Assembly: GCA_031553535.1 (NCBI GenBank)
Contig: JAVBLM010000010.1
Coordinates: 1-64,000 of the forward strand
Length of the DNA: 64,000 bases
DNA from: JAIROC01 sp031553535
GTDB lineage: Bacteria; Bacteroidota; Bacteroidia; Bacteroidales; WCHB1-69
Direction of reading: 5' to 3'
Below, in pieces: positions 8,143-16,986 of the stretch. Made by a program: the position numbers and the translations under genes. How positions within the stretch are numbered: position 1 is the first letter of the stretch; each line of letters opens with the position of its first letter. The notes beneath the pieces were generated by a model, which was not told the origin of the DNA, did not search any database, and saw only the letters and a program-made list of their open reading frames with translations.

Positions 8143-9819
8143 ATGAGGAAGATCATCTTATTGTTAGTTACGATTGTATTTTTGGCGAGCAATGGTTATT
8201 CTCAAAAGAAAAACAAAAAACAAAACGTACAACAACCAGTTCAGGAAACTACAATCAACTTAAACGAGCAACGCCAAAATACGTCTACATTTGTCGACGC
8301 TGTAAAGGAACGACTTATAGGGAACTACACCCAGGCAGAAAATCTTTTATTGCAAGTAATTACAAAAGATCCTTCACACGATGCTGCCCGTTATGAATAT
8401 GCAAAAATTCTAATCCATAAAAATAAATACTCCGCTGCTATCGAAGAGCTAAAAACAGCTACCACATTAAACAATACAAATATATGGTATAAGATTTTAT
8501 TAGCGGAAACATATGATAAAACAGGTGAATTTGCTTTATCTGAAAAGTTGTGGAGTGAAATATCTAAACTCGAACCTCAAAACATCGAATATCTATATAA
8601 CTATACGGTATCTTTAATATATCAAAACAAGCTAAAAGAAGCCCTTAACGGATATAATCTAATTGAAGTTCAGTTGGGAGTAAATGAAGATATAACAAAT
8701 GCAAAGAAAAGTATCTGGCTTCATCTCGATAAAGTGGATAATGCGGCAAAGGAAATGGAAAAATTAGCAGAAGCCTACTCTACCGAACCAAGATATTATT
8801 TAGATATAGCAGATTTGTATGTCGTTAATAAAATGCCCGATAAAGCCATTCCATATCTGAAGAAAGCAGAAAAAATAGATCCGAATAATCCTCAGATAAA
8901 CATATCCCTGTATAATTATTACACGGAAAACAAGAAATACGATGAGGCATTCGGCTATCTAAACAGAGCTTTTGCTTCCCCGGAATTAAATATCGACCAA
9001 AAAATAAAGATCCTTTTGGAATATTACTCATCTCCTAAAGACAACGCCAAAGCATATCAACTGCTGGATAATCTAATGAAAGCTCATCCGGATGATCCGA
9101 TAGCATGGAGCATGTACGGTGATTTTTTAACCAGGGATAACCGGTTTGCAGAAGCTAAAACCGCATATGAAAAGGTAATCAGCCGTGACGATAGTAAATA
9201 TGCAATATGGCAACAATACCTAGCTGTTTTATTGGACCTGAATGATTGGGATGAAGCTTACAAGCAAAGCAATACTGCAATGTCTCTTTTTCCCACACAT
9301 GCATTCCCTTATTTGGCTCATGGAATAGCATCTTCGGTAAGAAAAGAATATGAAAATGCTGTTTCCGTATTGGAAGAAGGGAAAAAATATGCTATAGAGG
9401 AAAGTGTTATCATGCAGATCAATCTTTTCCTGGCAGAATCATACAGTCAGTTAAAAGATTATGCAAAATCGGATAAATATTACGAAGACCTTATCCGGAA
9501 ATATCCTCAAAATGCTACCTTCTTAAACAATTACAGTTATTCCTTAAGTGAACGGGATCATCGTCTCGAATATGCCTTACAACTGGCAAGAAAAGCTGTT
9601 GAGTTAGCTCCGAACACAGCTACATTCGAAGACACGTACGCATGGGCATTTTTTAAAAACAAAGATTATCAAAACGCCCGGTTGTGGCTGGAAAAAGCAT
9701 TGACCCACGGAGGGGATAAAGATTATGATATACTTATCCATTACAGTCAGGTTCTTGAAAAACTAGGTGAAACAACTCTTGCCGCAGAATATAAAGAGAA
9801 AGCAAGACAGCTTAAATAA
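8143..9819 (+). CDS. TPR-repeat protein, exported
   Basis: 558 residues with a signal peptide (MRKIILLLVTIVFLASNGYSQ) followed by a Gln/Lys-rich linker and then many tetratricopeptide repeats across about 45-550. Examples are ARYEYAKILIHKNKYSAAIEEL, AYEKVISRDDSKYAIWQQYL and the final EDTYAWAFFKNKDYQNARLWLEKAL. It is probably a periplasmic scaffold for protein-protein contacts. It follows dut by 9 bp. In related genomes this slot is often followed by envelope-biogenesis genes, but here a repeat element and cls come next. Confidence 0.85.
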   Translation: MRKIILLLVTIVFLASNGYSQKKNKKQNVQQPVQETTINLNEQRQNTSTFVDAVKERLIGNYTQAENLLLQVITKDPSHDAARYEYAKILIHKNKYSAAIEELKTATTLNNTNIWYKILLAETYDKTGEFALSEKLWSEISKLEPQNIEYLYNYTVSLIYQNKLKEALNGYNLIEVQLGVNEDITNAKKSIWLHLDKVDNAAKEMEKLAEAYSTEPRYYLDIADLYVVNKMPDKAIPYLKKAEKIDPNNPQINISLYNYYTENKKYDEAFGYLNRAFASPELNIDQKIKILLEYYSSPKDNAKAYQLLDNLMKAHPDDPIAWSMYGDFLTRDNRFAEAKTAYEKVISRDDSKYAIWQQYLAVLLDLNDWDEAYKQSNTAMSLFPTHAFPYLAHGIASSVRKEYENAVSVLEEGKKYAIEESVIMQINLFLAESYSQLKDYAKSDKYYEDLIRKYPQNATFLNNYSYSLSERDHRLEYALQLARKAVELAPNTATFEDTYAWAFFKNKDYQNARLWLEKALTHGGDKDYDILIHYSQVLEKLGETTLAAEYKEKARQLK

Positions 9820-9839
9820 CTTCTAAACTTTTATATTAA

Positions 9840-10083
9840 CTGGAAATAGTTGTTAGCTGCTAATTTTTTGCATTTTATCTACTTTATTGGTTTTATTCTT
9901 TTTGCATATTGTGTGTTGCATTTTTATATATTTCCCGCAAACCTCGCGGACTTCCACCGATTCTATAAGCACGCAGATGACATAGATTCGATATATCTTC
10001 GCAGATTTCTTGAACTGTTCACTTGTAAACCCGTAAACTATATTAAATCTTGAATTCGTTTCTATAACTTGCATAATTTCTGT
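9840..10083. repeat. Degenerate copy of dispersed element B
   Basis: Collinear with the reverse complement of the 23004-23304 element: TTGTTAG, TTTTATCTACTTTATTGG, a GACTTCCACCGATTC-type segment, CGCAGATTTCTTGAAC, TTAAATCTTGAATTC, and a right end TATAACTTGCATAATTTCTG. Its left terminal repeat has decayed. It sits between the TPR gene and cls and carries no gene. Confidence 0.55.
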
Positions 10084-10091
10084 AAATTTCT

Positions 10092-10099
10092 TATTTTTG
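10092..10099 (+). promoter_or_regulatory. -7 promoter box of cls
   Basis: TATTTTTG matches TAnnTTTG and lies 15 bp before the cls start, implying a very short leader. No clear -33 element was found. The box is immediately after the decayed repeat, so that repeat may form part of the promoter region. Confidence 0.4.
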
Positions 10100-10114
10100 C
10101 AGAAAAATTGATGC

Positions 10115-11551
10115 ATGAATTCTCTTACTATTTTCCATTTAATTTTCACAATTGTATATGGGATATTAATAACAGGAACAATTTTAATTGTCCTTTTTGA
10201 AAACAGAAACCCAACCAAAACCCTGGCTTGGGTACTTATCCTGTTTTTTTTACCAGCTATCGGCCTTGTGGTTTATTATATTTTTGGTCAAGACAACCGG
10301 AAAAAGCGCAAAAGAGATATGGGATTTGAACATTTTGCCAAAGAGGTTCTCTCTTGTTTATACGATACCCCTCCGGACAAAAGCAGTTTGGAAGTTCATG
10401 AGAAAAAAGTAAAAAAACAATATTCTACTTTGGTTGATCTTTTGGAACAAAGCAATGATTCCTGGGTAATGTATGGAAGTGATGTAGAAGTTATTATTGA
10501 TGGCAAACGGAAATTCGATGCTTTACTTGATGATCTGAGAAATGCAAAAGGACATATCCACATGGAATATTTTTATTTCAAAAAAGATAGAATCGGTAAG
10601 AAGGTAAAGGATATTTTAATGCAAAAAGCATCCGAAGGGGTTGAAGTCCGCTTCATTCATGAAAATATTGCCAATATCGCTGTTCTTCCCTACTATTACA
10701 ATGAAATGAGAAAAGCAGGTGTTGAAGTTGTAAGCTTTTCAAAGGCTACCCTTCCCTGGGTAAGACGCCAACTTAATTATCGCGATCACAGGAAAATTGT
10801 AATCATTGATGGTAAAATCGGATATACCGGAGGGATGAATATCGGAGATGAATATGCAAACGACTGGCGGGATACACATTTACGTATTTTAGGAAGCGGC
10901 GTTCTTGCGTTACAAGCAACATTCTTATATTATTTTCATTGTTCAGGAGGAAAGGCTATTACAAACTACAAACCCTATTTTCCTCCATTCGAAAAATATT
11001 CCGAGAATCTAATGCAAATTGTTCCGGAGTCACCAGCATCGCCATGGCCTTACTTACTCTATTCCATGTCACATATAGTTAATATTACTCATGATTATAT
11101 TTATATACAGACTCCTTACTTCATGCCATCCGAATCTCTATTGCAGGCATTGCAAACAGCAGCGCTAAGGGGAGTTGATGTCCGGATAATGCTCTCCCAC
11201 AAATCGGATTTCTTTTTCATGGATCCTGCTATTCATTCCTATTATGAAGAATCACTGAAAGCGGGAGTCAGAATATTTGAACGTCACGACCGCTTTATTC
11301 ATGCGAAAACATTGGTTTCCGATGATTATTTATCCGTAATCGGCTCAGCAAATATGGACTTTCGAAGCTTGGAACTAAGCTTTGAAATTAATTGTTATAT
11401 GTATGATGATACTATTGCCATTGAGAATAAGAATATATTCCTTGACGAAATAAATCTATGTAAAGAAGTTATCCTGGAAGAATGGATTAAACGCGCCTGG
11501 TATAAAAAACTAGCAGAATCGATAATGAGGTTATTTAGTCCTTTATTATAA
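10115..11551 (+). CDS. cls: Cardiolipin synthase (PLD superfamily)
   Basis: 478 residues, the usual Cls length. Two N-terminal membrane helices (about 5-27 and 37-58, with RNPTKTLAWVLILFFLPAIG) are followed by two phospholipase-D HKD motifs. The first is RDHRKIVIIDGKIGYTGG near residue 224. The second is FIHAKTLVSDDYLSVIGSAN near residue 395. It condenses phosphatidylglycerol molecules (or PG and PE) to cardiolipin at the inner membrane. The start at 10115 is chosen over the overlapping out-of-frame ATG at 10111. Confidence 0.95.
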   Translation: MNSLTIFHLIFTIVYGILITGTILIVLFENRNPTKTLAWVLILFFLPAIGLVVYYIFGQDNRKKRKRDMGFEHFAKEVLSCLYDTPPDKSSLEVHEKKVKKQYSTLVDLLEQSNDSWVMYGSDVEVIIDGKRKFDALLDDLRNAKGHIHMEYFYFKKDRIGKKVKDILMQKASEGVEVRFIHENIANIAVLPYYYNEMRKAGVEVVSFSKATLPWVRRQLNYRDHRKIVIIDGKIGYTGGMNIGDEYANDWRDTHLRILGSGVLALQATFLYYFHCSGGKAITNYKPYFPPFEKYSENLMQIVPESPASPWPYLLYSMSHIVNITHDYIYIQTPYFMPSESLLQALQTAALRGVDVRIMLSHKSDFFFMDPAIHSYYEESLKAGVRIFERHDRFIHAKTLVSDDYLSVIGSANMDFRSLELSFEINCYMYDDTIAIENKNIFLDEINLCKEVILEEWIKRAWYKKLAESIMRLFSPLL

Positions 11552-11569
11552 AATACATCAAAGTAAGAA

Positions 11570-11659
11570 ATCGAAGGGTTCGGTGTAGTCAACCAACCGA
11601 GCTTGCGAGCTCTACGGAGTTAATCTCTATTTCATTTATCTTAACTTTCGACAAGTTCA
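11570..11659. repeat. Right half of MITE-like element A
   Basis: Contains AACCAACCGAGCTTGCGAGC, TAATCTCTAT and the terminal TTAACTTTCGACAAGTTC, matching the right part of the element at 21264-21417. The left terminus is absent. Confidence 0.5.
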
Positions 11660-11707
11660 TAGAAAAACTTACTAAATCGATACTTTTCTTATACAAAATA
11701 AAAAGTG

Positions 11708-11715
11708 TATCTTTG
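11708..11715 (+). promoter_or_regulatory. -7 promoter box of the M23 peptidase gene
   Basis: TATCTTTG, an exact TAnnTTTG match, 64 bp before the start codon. No strong -33 TTTG was found at the expected spacing. Confidence 0.45.
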
Positions 11716-11779
11716 TGTTGAAGAAAATAAATTTATAAAAAACCTAGTTTCTTATTCTTAATAAATCTTTTCCCATATA

Positions 11780-13057
11780 ATGATTATAAGCAAAGCAACA
11801 GCAAAACAATTAACAAAAAGACTTTTCCCTCTTTTTGTTATATCCTTATCCTGCCTGACTTTTTCCTGTAACAACGCCTCTGATTCCAGTAGTGATATCC
11901 CTGAAAAAAATCCAAGTATATATCTATACGGAATATGTATCGATTCTTTGGATGTTATCGAACATGTGATCAAATCCGGTGAAAACCTTTCAATTATATT
12001 TTCCAGACTAGGATTTTCTGCCAATAATATCGATAAGATATGCAAGGTTTCCGAAACAGTATTAGATCCTCGTAGGATAGTTGCAGGAAAACACTATTAT
12101 ACGTTCACTACCCAGGATAGTTTGGCAGATATACGCTATATCGTATTTGCCAACTCCATGACTAACTTTTCGGTGATAGATCTCTCGACAAAAGATTCTG
12201 CCTGCGCTTATTTATATGAGAAAACAATCGTCTATAAAGAAGAATATAAAGAAGGAGTTATCCATTCATCACTATGGAACGCGATTACAGACAATGGCGG
12301 AGATCCAATGCTCGCCCTCCGATTATCGGATATCTACGCATGGGAGATTGACTTTTTTGATATTAGGGAAGGTGATGCTTTCAAAGTGATGTATAATATG
12401 GCATATATCGACGATACAATTCCTGTTGCTATTGAACAGATTAACGGAGCTATTTTTTCACACAAAGAGAAAGATTATTCTGCTATTCCTTTCGAACAGG
12501 ACAGTATACGCGAGTTTTTCAACATAGAGGGAAACAGCTTACGAAGAGCATTTCTAAAAGCGCCACTGGACTTCTTCCGTATTACTTCACGCTACACCAA
12601 TTCACGGTTTCATCCCGTGCTAAAAAAATACAGGGCTCATCACGGAGTTGATTATGCCGCTCCTGTAGGTACACCTGTGAAAACGATTGGATCAGGAAGT
12701 ATCATTGCAAAAGGATTTCAGAAAGGCGGGGGAGGAAACTTCGTAAAAGTAAAGCATAACTCCACTTATACGACAACATATATGCACTTGAAAGGTTTTG
12801 CAAAAGGCATTGAAGTCGGGCACCGGGTTGAGCAGGGACAAGTAATCGGATACGTAGGTTCTACAGGATTATCCACAGGCCCGCATCTTGATTTCCGTGT
12901 TTACAAAAACGGCAGTCCTATCGATCCGTTGAAAATGGAATCACCCCCATCCCTGCCTGTCAAAGAAGAATTACGCCCGGCATTCGACAGCGTAAAGCGG
13001 GAAACGCTACTCAAAATAGAGAATTACAGTAAACAATACAGTTCTTCCAAGAAATAA
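11780..13057 (+). CDS. M23-family peptidase lipoprotein
   Basis: 425 residues. A lipoprotein signal with the lipobox cysteine at about residue 30 (LTFSC followed by NNAS) suggests envelope anchoring. The middle region has a LysM/OapA-like part (VIKSGENLSIIFSRLGFSAN). The C-terminal M23 (LytM-type) domain has HHGVDYAAPVGTPV (zinc-ligand His and Asp near 287-290) and GPHLDFRVYKNG near 367. The classical HxH zinc motif reads HLD here, so the second His is Asp, a variant I believe is common in Bacteroidetes. It probably cuts or binds peptidoglycan cross-links. It converges with the Fur/PerR gene, with only 4 bp between stops. Confidence 0.9.
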   Translation: MIISKATAKQLTKRLFPLFVISLSCLTFSCNNASDSSSDIPEKNPSIYLYGICIDSLDVIEHVIKSGENLSIIFSRLGFSANNIDKICKVSETVLDPRRIVAGKHYYTFTTQDSLADIRYIVFANSMTNFSVIDLSTKDSACAYLYEKTIVYKEEYKEGVIHSSLWNAITDNGGDPMLALRLSDIYAWEIDFFDIREGDAFKVMYNMAYIDDTIPVAIEQINGAIFSHKEKDYSAIPFEQDSIREFFNIEGNSLRRAFLKAPLDFFRITSRYTNSRFHPVLKKYRAHHGVDYAAPVGTPVKTIGSGSIIAKGFQKGGGGNFVKVKHNSTYTTTYMHLKGFAKGIEVGHRVEQGQVIGYVGSTGLSTGPHLDFRVYKNGSPIDPLKMESPPSLPVKEELRPAFDSVKRETLLKIENYSKQYSSSKK

Positions 13058-13061
13058 AAAC

Positions 13062-13472
13062 CTACATCGCACATTTTTCGCAGAGTCCCAAAAAGTATAT
13101 CTGCGTTTCTTCCGGATGAAGATTTTTACTCCCTTTAAAAGAGGGAATATCCGCATCATCCAAGGGAATGTCATGAATAGCTCCACATTCTTTACATTTA
13201 AAATGGGCATGATCCGATATTTCGGCATCATAACGTACATTCTTCTCATCGATAGTCAGAGCAAGAACGGCCTTCTTATCGTGAAATAATTTAAGTGTAT
13301 TATAAACCGTTGTTTTAGATAAAGTCGGAACTTCAACCAAAAGATCATTGAATATTTGATCTATGGTGGGATGTGTTCTATGGATCATCAGATATTGCAT
13401 AATAGCAACCCTCTGCATGGAAGGTTTGATATCGTGATTAATCAAATGACTATGGACTTCCTTTATATTCAT
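13062..13472 (-). CDS. perR: Fur/PerR-family metalloregulator
   Basis: 136 residues with the Fur-family winged helix (KPSMQRVAIMQYLM, LSKTTVYNTLKLFHDKKAV) and a C-terminal dimerisation domain. Two CxxC pairs (CKECGAIH and the terminal CEKCAM) form the structural zinc site. HAHFKC and the conserved Asp/His residues can build the regulatory metal site. The PerR rather than Fur assignment is inferred from context: ahpC-ahpF and ferritin lie next to it, and a sequence equal to the PerR-box consensus precedes ahpC. It would repress peroxide genes until metal-catalysed oxidation. Confidence 0.85.
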   Translation of the reverse strand: MNIKEVHSHLINHDIKPSMQRVAIMQYLMIHRTHPTIDQIFNDLLVEVPTLSKTTVYNTLKLFHDKKAVLALTIDEKNVRYDAEISDHAHFKCKECGAIHDIPLDDADIPSFKGSKNLHPEETQIYFLGLCEKCAM

Positions 13473-13549
13473 GTATGGCTTAATATCAAATTTATAGTGT
13501 ATGCAAAAGTACTAAATAATGGTTAATGATTAGCGATTAATAACGCTTT

Positions 13550-13660
13550 TAAATAGCATATTGCCGTCATGCTGAACTTGTTTCAGCATCCCCTTTTTCG
13601 AAGAGATTATCTCACTGCGCTTCAATGCACTCACATACAATGATGCTATTTCGTTTGTTC
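13550..13660. repeat. Dispersed intergenic repeat with GTCATGCTGAACTTGTTTCAGCATC palindrome
   Basis: At 13566-13590 lies a palindromic unit (ATGCTGAA, CTTG, TTCAGCAT) that recurs at 46675-46699. It is followed by GATTATCTCACTGCG and TTCAATGCACTCACA modules shared with element A. AAATAGCAT at the left and ATGCTATTT at the right give the block inverted edges. It is non-coding. Confidence 0.55.
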
Positions 13661-13704
13661 TATGCTATATTTTTGACTATTCACTATTAACCATTAACTT
13701 TTTA

Positions 13705-15255
13705 CTAAATAACTCCGCGGATCCTGTCATCAAATGCAGATAGAGCGGCTTTGGCTCCTTCACCTACAGATATGACAATCTGCTTATAAGGTACTGTTGA
13801 GACATCACCTGCTGCGTAGATTCCGGGCACATTTGTCCTGCAATGTTCATCAATTTTAATCTCCCCTATTTCATTGGTAAGAAGAATATCTTTGAATACC
13901 GAACTGTTGGCAACCAAACCGATTTGAACAAAAACACCATCCAAGCTTATTTCCCGTTCTTGATTTGTTTTACGATCCTTTACTTTTATTCCGATAATCT
14001 TTTGATCGTCTCCCAATAACTCCGTTGTTTGTGAATGAAGGTAAATATCCACATTGGGTAGGCTTTTGATTTTCTCTTGAAGCACTTTATCGGCTTTGAG
14101 GTCTTCCATAAATTCAAGGACTGTTACCCTGGAACAAATCCCGGCCAAATCGATAGCCGCTTCGATGCCGGAATTTCCTCCACCGATTACGGCAACGTAC
14201 TTATCTTTATAAAAGGGCCCGTCGCAATGCGGACAGAAGGCTACACCTTTACCTATATACTGGGATTCTCCTTCTACATTGAGCCTTCGCCAGCTTGCTC
14301 CGGTAGCAATAATCAACGCAGGCGCCGTAAACCGTTCTCCGCCTTTTGTAGAAAGGATTTTATTCTTTCCATCCAACTCAACGTTCTCGACATTTCGATT
14401 CTCAAAGATATCAATCGGATATTCTTTCATATGATCTTTAAGATTACCGGCAAGCTTTTCGCCTGTTGTATTCGGAACCGAAATAAAATTTTCAATCCCT
14501 ACTGTTTCCTTTAACTGGCCACCTATTTTATCGGCAAGAACAGCTACATGTAATCCTTTACGGGCTGAATAGATAGCCGCCGAACAACCTGCAGGGCCTG
14601 CTCCTACGACCAAAACATCATAGTATTTATCTTCCTGCGTTATTCCAAGAGGTTCTGTTCCATATTTCTTTTCCAGCTTTTCAAGCAAATCACCAAAACC
14701 GGCCCTGCCGGAGTGTATAAATTCACCGTCAACAAACACCGCCGGAACTCCTTGAATGTTGAGTTTATCGACTTCTTCCTGGTTAATTCCCCCATCAACA
14801 ATCTCATGTGAAATATCCGGATTAATTATCGCCATAAGATTAAACGCCTGAACCACATCGGGACAATTGGTACATGTTAACGAAACATAGGTTGTAGTAT
14901 GTATCTTCCCTTTCAATGATCGGACTCTGTTTTGAGTGAACTCATCCGGAAAGTTCTTTCCTTTTCCGTCACAGTTCAAAATAGCTAAAAGCAATGTAGA
15001 AAACTCATGTCCGTTAGGAACCATCCTGAATTTTATTCCGGTTTGAGTTCCATCTTTCAATAAATAAAACTCCAAGCCATCGCCTTTATTTATTCTGCAC
15101 TGGATCTTATCCGAACACGAAGCCGTATCTTCGAGCAATTCGATTAGATCGTGACGACTTTCATGTGTGTCGGATATAAAAACATCCAGTATATACGATG
15201 AAGATAAACCCGAGAATATTGATTTTACTTGTTCTTTTAAATCCGAATCCAGCAT
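13705..15255 (-). CDS. ahpF: Alkyl hydroperoxide reductase subunit F
   Basis: 516 residues, full AhpF length. The N-terminal thioredoxin-like double domain carries the redox pair C128/C131 (SLTCTNCPDV). A thioredoxin-reductase-like flavoprotein follows, with FAD-binding GAGPAGCSAAIYSARKG, the active disulfide FCPHCDGP and the NAD-binding GGGNSGIEAAIDLAG. It passes electrons from NADH to AhpC. It lies downstream of ahpC on the same strand with 81 bp between, including a hairpin that may set the AhpC:AhpF ratio. Confidence 0.96.
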   Translation of the reverse strand: MLDSDLKEQVKSIFSGLSSSYILDVFISDTHESRHDLIELLEDTASCSDKIQCRINKGDGLEFYLLKDGTQTGIKFRMVPNGHEFSTLLLAILNCDGKGKNFPDEFTQNRVRSLKGKIHTTTYVSLTCTNCPDVVQAFNLMAIINPDISHEIVDGGINQEEVDKLNIQGVPAVFVDGEFIHSGRAGFGDLLEKLEKKYGTEPLGITQEDKYYDVLVVGAGPAGCSAAIYSARKGLHVAVLADKIGGQLKETVGIENFISVPNTTGEKLAGNLKDHMKEYPIDIFENRNVENVELDGKNKILSTKGGERFTAPALIIATGASWRRLNVEGESQYIGKGVAFCPHCDGPFYKDKYVAVIGGGNSGIEAAIDLAGICSRVTVLEFMEDLKADKVLQEKIKSLPNVDIYLHSQTTELLGDDQKIIGIKVKDRKTNQEREISLDGVFVQIGLVANSSVFKDILLTNEIGEIKIDEHCRTNVPGIYAAGDVSTVPYKQIVISVGEGAKAALSAFDDRIRGVI

Positions 15256-15281
15256 ATTATTCCTGCTTTTTTTTGATGGAT

Positions 15282-15313
15282 AAAAAACGGAATAGAAATT
15301 ACTCCTACTCCGT
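15282..15313 (-). terminator. Intercistronic attenuator-like hairpin between ahpC and ahpF
   Basis: On the minus strand ACGGAGTAG pairs with CTATTCCGT (one G-U) around a 9-nt loop and is followed by a T run. Its position just after the ahpC stop suggests partial termination, with read-through giving less ahpF than ahpC. Confidence 0.6.
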
Positions 15314-15336
15314 CAACTTTATTAACAATTTTCTAT

Positions 15337-15903
15337 TTAGATCTTTCCAACCAAGTCGATACCCGGCTTCAAGGTTTTGTCGCCTTTCTTCCATTTGGCA
15401 GGACACACTTCATAAGGATGTTCCGCTACAAATTGTGCCGCTTCCACTTTACGAAGCAATTCATTTGCATTCCGTCCAATGCCATTATCATGTATTTCAC
15501 AAACCTTAATCTGTCCTTCGGGATTAAAAAGAAATGTTCCGCGATAAGCCAAGCCTTCTTCTTCTATATATACTCCCAATGCACGGGAAAGAGTTCCGGT
15601 AGGATCGGCCAACATCGGATATTGTATCTTTTTAATACTTTCTGATGTATCATGCCATGCTTTATGTACAAACTGCGTATCTGTACTGATGGAATATATT
15701 TCAACACCCAATTCTTTAAATCTCGCATAATTATCCGCCATATCTTCCAGTTCCGTAGGACATACGAATGTAAAATCTGCCGGATAAAAAAAGAAAATTC
15801 CCCATTTTCCCTTTACATCTTTATCTGTTATCGTCTTAAACTCTCCTTTGTGATAAGCATTTACTTTAAATTCCGGAATGTTTGAATTAATAATTGGTGT
15901 CAT
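15337..15903 (-). CDS. ahpC: Peroxiredoxin AhpC
   Basis: 188 residues, typical of the AhpC group. The peroxidatic Cys is C48 in DFTFVCPTE. The resolving Cys is C167 in HPYEVCPAKW, near the C-terminus. The YPADFTFVCP signature and GTFLFNPEGQIK are canonical. It reduces hydrogen peroxide and organic peroxides in the cytosol and is regenerated by AhpF, encoded just downstream. Expression is probably peroxide-inducible through the palindromic boxes 35-67 bp upstream. Confidence 0.97.
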   Translation of the reverse strand: MTPIINSNIPEFKVNAYHKGEFKTITDKDVKGKWGIFFFYPADFTFVCPTELEDMADNYARFKELGVEIYSISTDTQFVHKAWHDTSESIKKIQYPMLADPTGTLSRALGVYIEEEGLAYRGTFLFNPEGQIKVCEIHDNGIGRNANELLRKVEAAQFVAEHPYEVCPAKWKKGDKTLKPGIDLVGKI

Positions 15904-15937
15904 AATTATAAGTATTTAAGTTATTATTTTATTTGAA

Positions 15938-15970
15938 TTTGTAATCATTACAAAATTATAATAATTATAA
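15938..15970 (-). promoter_or_regulatory. Tandem PerR-box-like operators upstream of ahpC
   Basis: Two adjacent odd-length palindromes. TTTGTAATCATTACAAA (15938-15954) is a perfect 8-1-8 palindrome. TTATAATAATTATAA (15956-15970) is a perfect 7-1-7 palindrome identical to the Bacillus subtilis PerR-box consensus TTATAATnATTATAA. They lie upstream of the ahpC start at 15903 and would be a natural target for the neighbouring Fur/PerR regulator. Confidence 0.7.
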
Positions 15971-16085
15971 AAACAAACAAGTATTCTTGAGGGTTTTTTT
16001 ATATTTTACACGGATTTCAGCATAAGCGAATGATTATCAATCGATAAATCACGCAAAAAGAACACAATAGGATATATCAAAATAT

Positions 16086-16120
16086 ATTAAGGAACCTACG
16101 GTCTAAGTAGATTCCTTAAT
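16086..16120 (-). terminator. Hairpin downstream of the ferritin gene
   Basis: ATTAAGGAA and TTCCTTAAT pair, with an inner CTAC/GTAG stem. It lies about 30 bp past the ferritin stop on the minus strand and could terminate that transcript. The poly-T tract is weak. Confidence 0.5.
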
Positions 16121-16150
16121 TTCAAAAAGTAAAATATATTTACGTTATAG

Positions 16151-16633
16151 TTATCTTTTAGCAAGATCATGATTTACACAATACAAACCATGAACCCCAA
16201 ATACCTTGAATTTATCTAAAATTCCTTTTGCTGTTTCTTCTTCTTCTATCTGTTCGGTTACAAACCAGCGTAAAAATTCCTGTGTTGCCTTGTCCTTACC
16301 TTCAATAGCCAAATCCATTAATTTATCGATTAACTCCGAAACATGGCATTCATGCTTATATACTTGTTCAAATACTGCTTGAGGACTCTCCCACTCTGTC
16401 GTCACGGCATCGATCTTACCAATAATTACTTTTCCACCACGTTTTACCGAATAATCTATTAATTTATGGGCATGTCCCAATTCTTCTTCTGCCTGTTTTT
16501 TCATCCAATGGGCACATCCGTCCAAGCCATAATCCATAAAATAGACAGCCATTGAAAGATAAAGGTTTGACGACCACATCTCTGCCTTGATTTGCTCATT
16601 AAAAGCGTCTGATAATTTCTTACTTAAATCCAT
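16151..16633 (-). CDS. ftnA: Ferritin (FtnA type)
   Basis: 160 residues from the chosen start MDLSKKLSDAFNEQ. An upstream in-frame ATG at 16684 adds 17 residues that do not fit the family, so I prefer 16633. The four-helix ferritin fold has ferroxidase ligands E18, E51 and H54 (EEELGHAHKL), and later acidic residues in KHECHVSELI and TEQIEEEETAKGI. It oxidises Fe(II) and stores iron as a 24-mer in the cytosol, limiting Fenton chemistry. It stands beside ahpC-ahpF and the PerR-like gene as part of a peroxide/iron island. Confidence 0.95.
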   Translation of the reverse strand: MDLSKKLSDAFNEQIKAEMWSSNLYLSMAVYFMDYGLDGCAHWMKKQAEEELGHAHKLIDYSVKRGGKVIIGKIDAVTTEWESPQAVFEQVYKHECHVSELIDKLMDLAIEGKDKATQEFLRWFVTEQIEEEETAKGILDKFKVFGVHGLYCVNHDLAKR

Positions 16634-16753
16634 ATTGCATAATTTTAGGTTAGTGATTTTTATTTTCAATCCGTATAAAATCATCGAAGTGATGATTTCG
16701 AATTTTCGACAACAAAATTAATATAAATTTATTTAACTATTCATTTTGTCACT

Positions 16754-16773
16754 AATAAATGGATTCATTTATT
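16754..16773. promoter_or_regulatory. Palindrome upstream of ferritin
   Basis: AATAAATG-GATT-CATTTATT is a perfect 8-4-8 inverted repeat about 120 bp upstream of the ferritin start. It could be an operator or a small hairpin. The remainder of the 16685-16986 gap shows nothing else recognisable. Confidence 0.35.
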
Positions 16774-16986
16774 TAATACAGCCCTGTTTTAGAGCAGATC
16801 TCCCGGGAAAAGAATTGTTTCCTGCGGACTTCCGGCAAACGCATTTTCCGCCATAAAGGACATTCCTGATATGTTGACTGATATTTCAAGATATCGAAAT
16901 GGGATTAAACTCAGGCAAGATAGCTGTTCTATTTTTCTTCTATATGCTTGTAAATATAGTCTAATTGATATACATTCAACTAAAAT

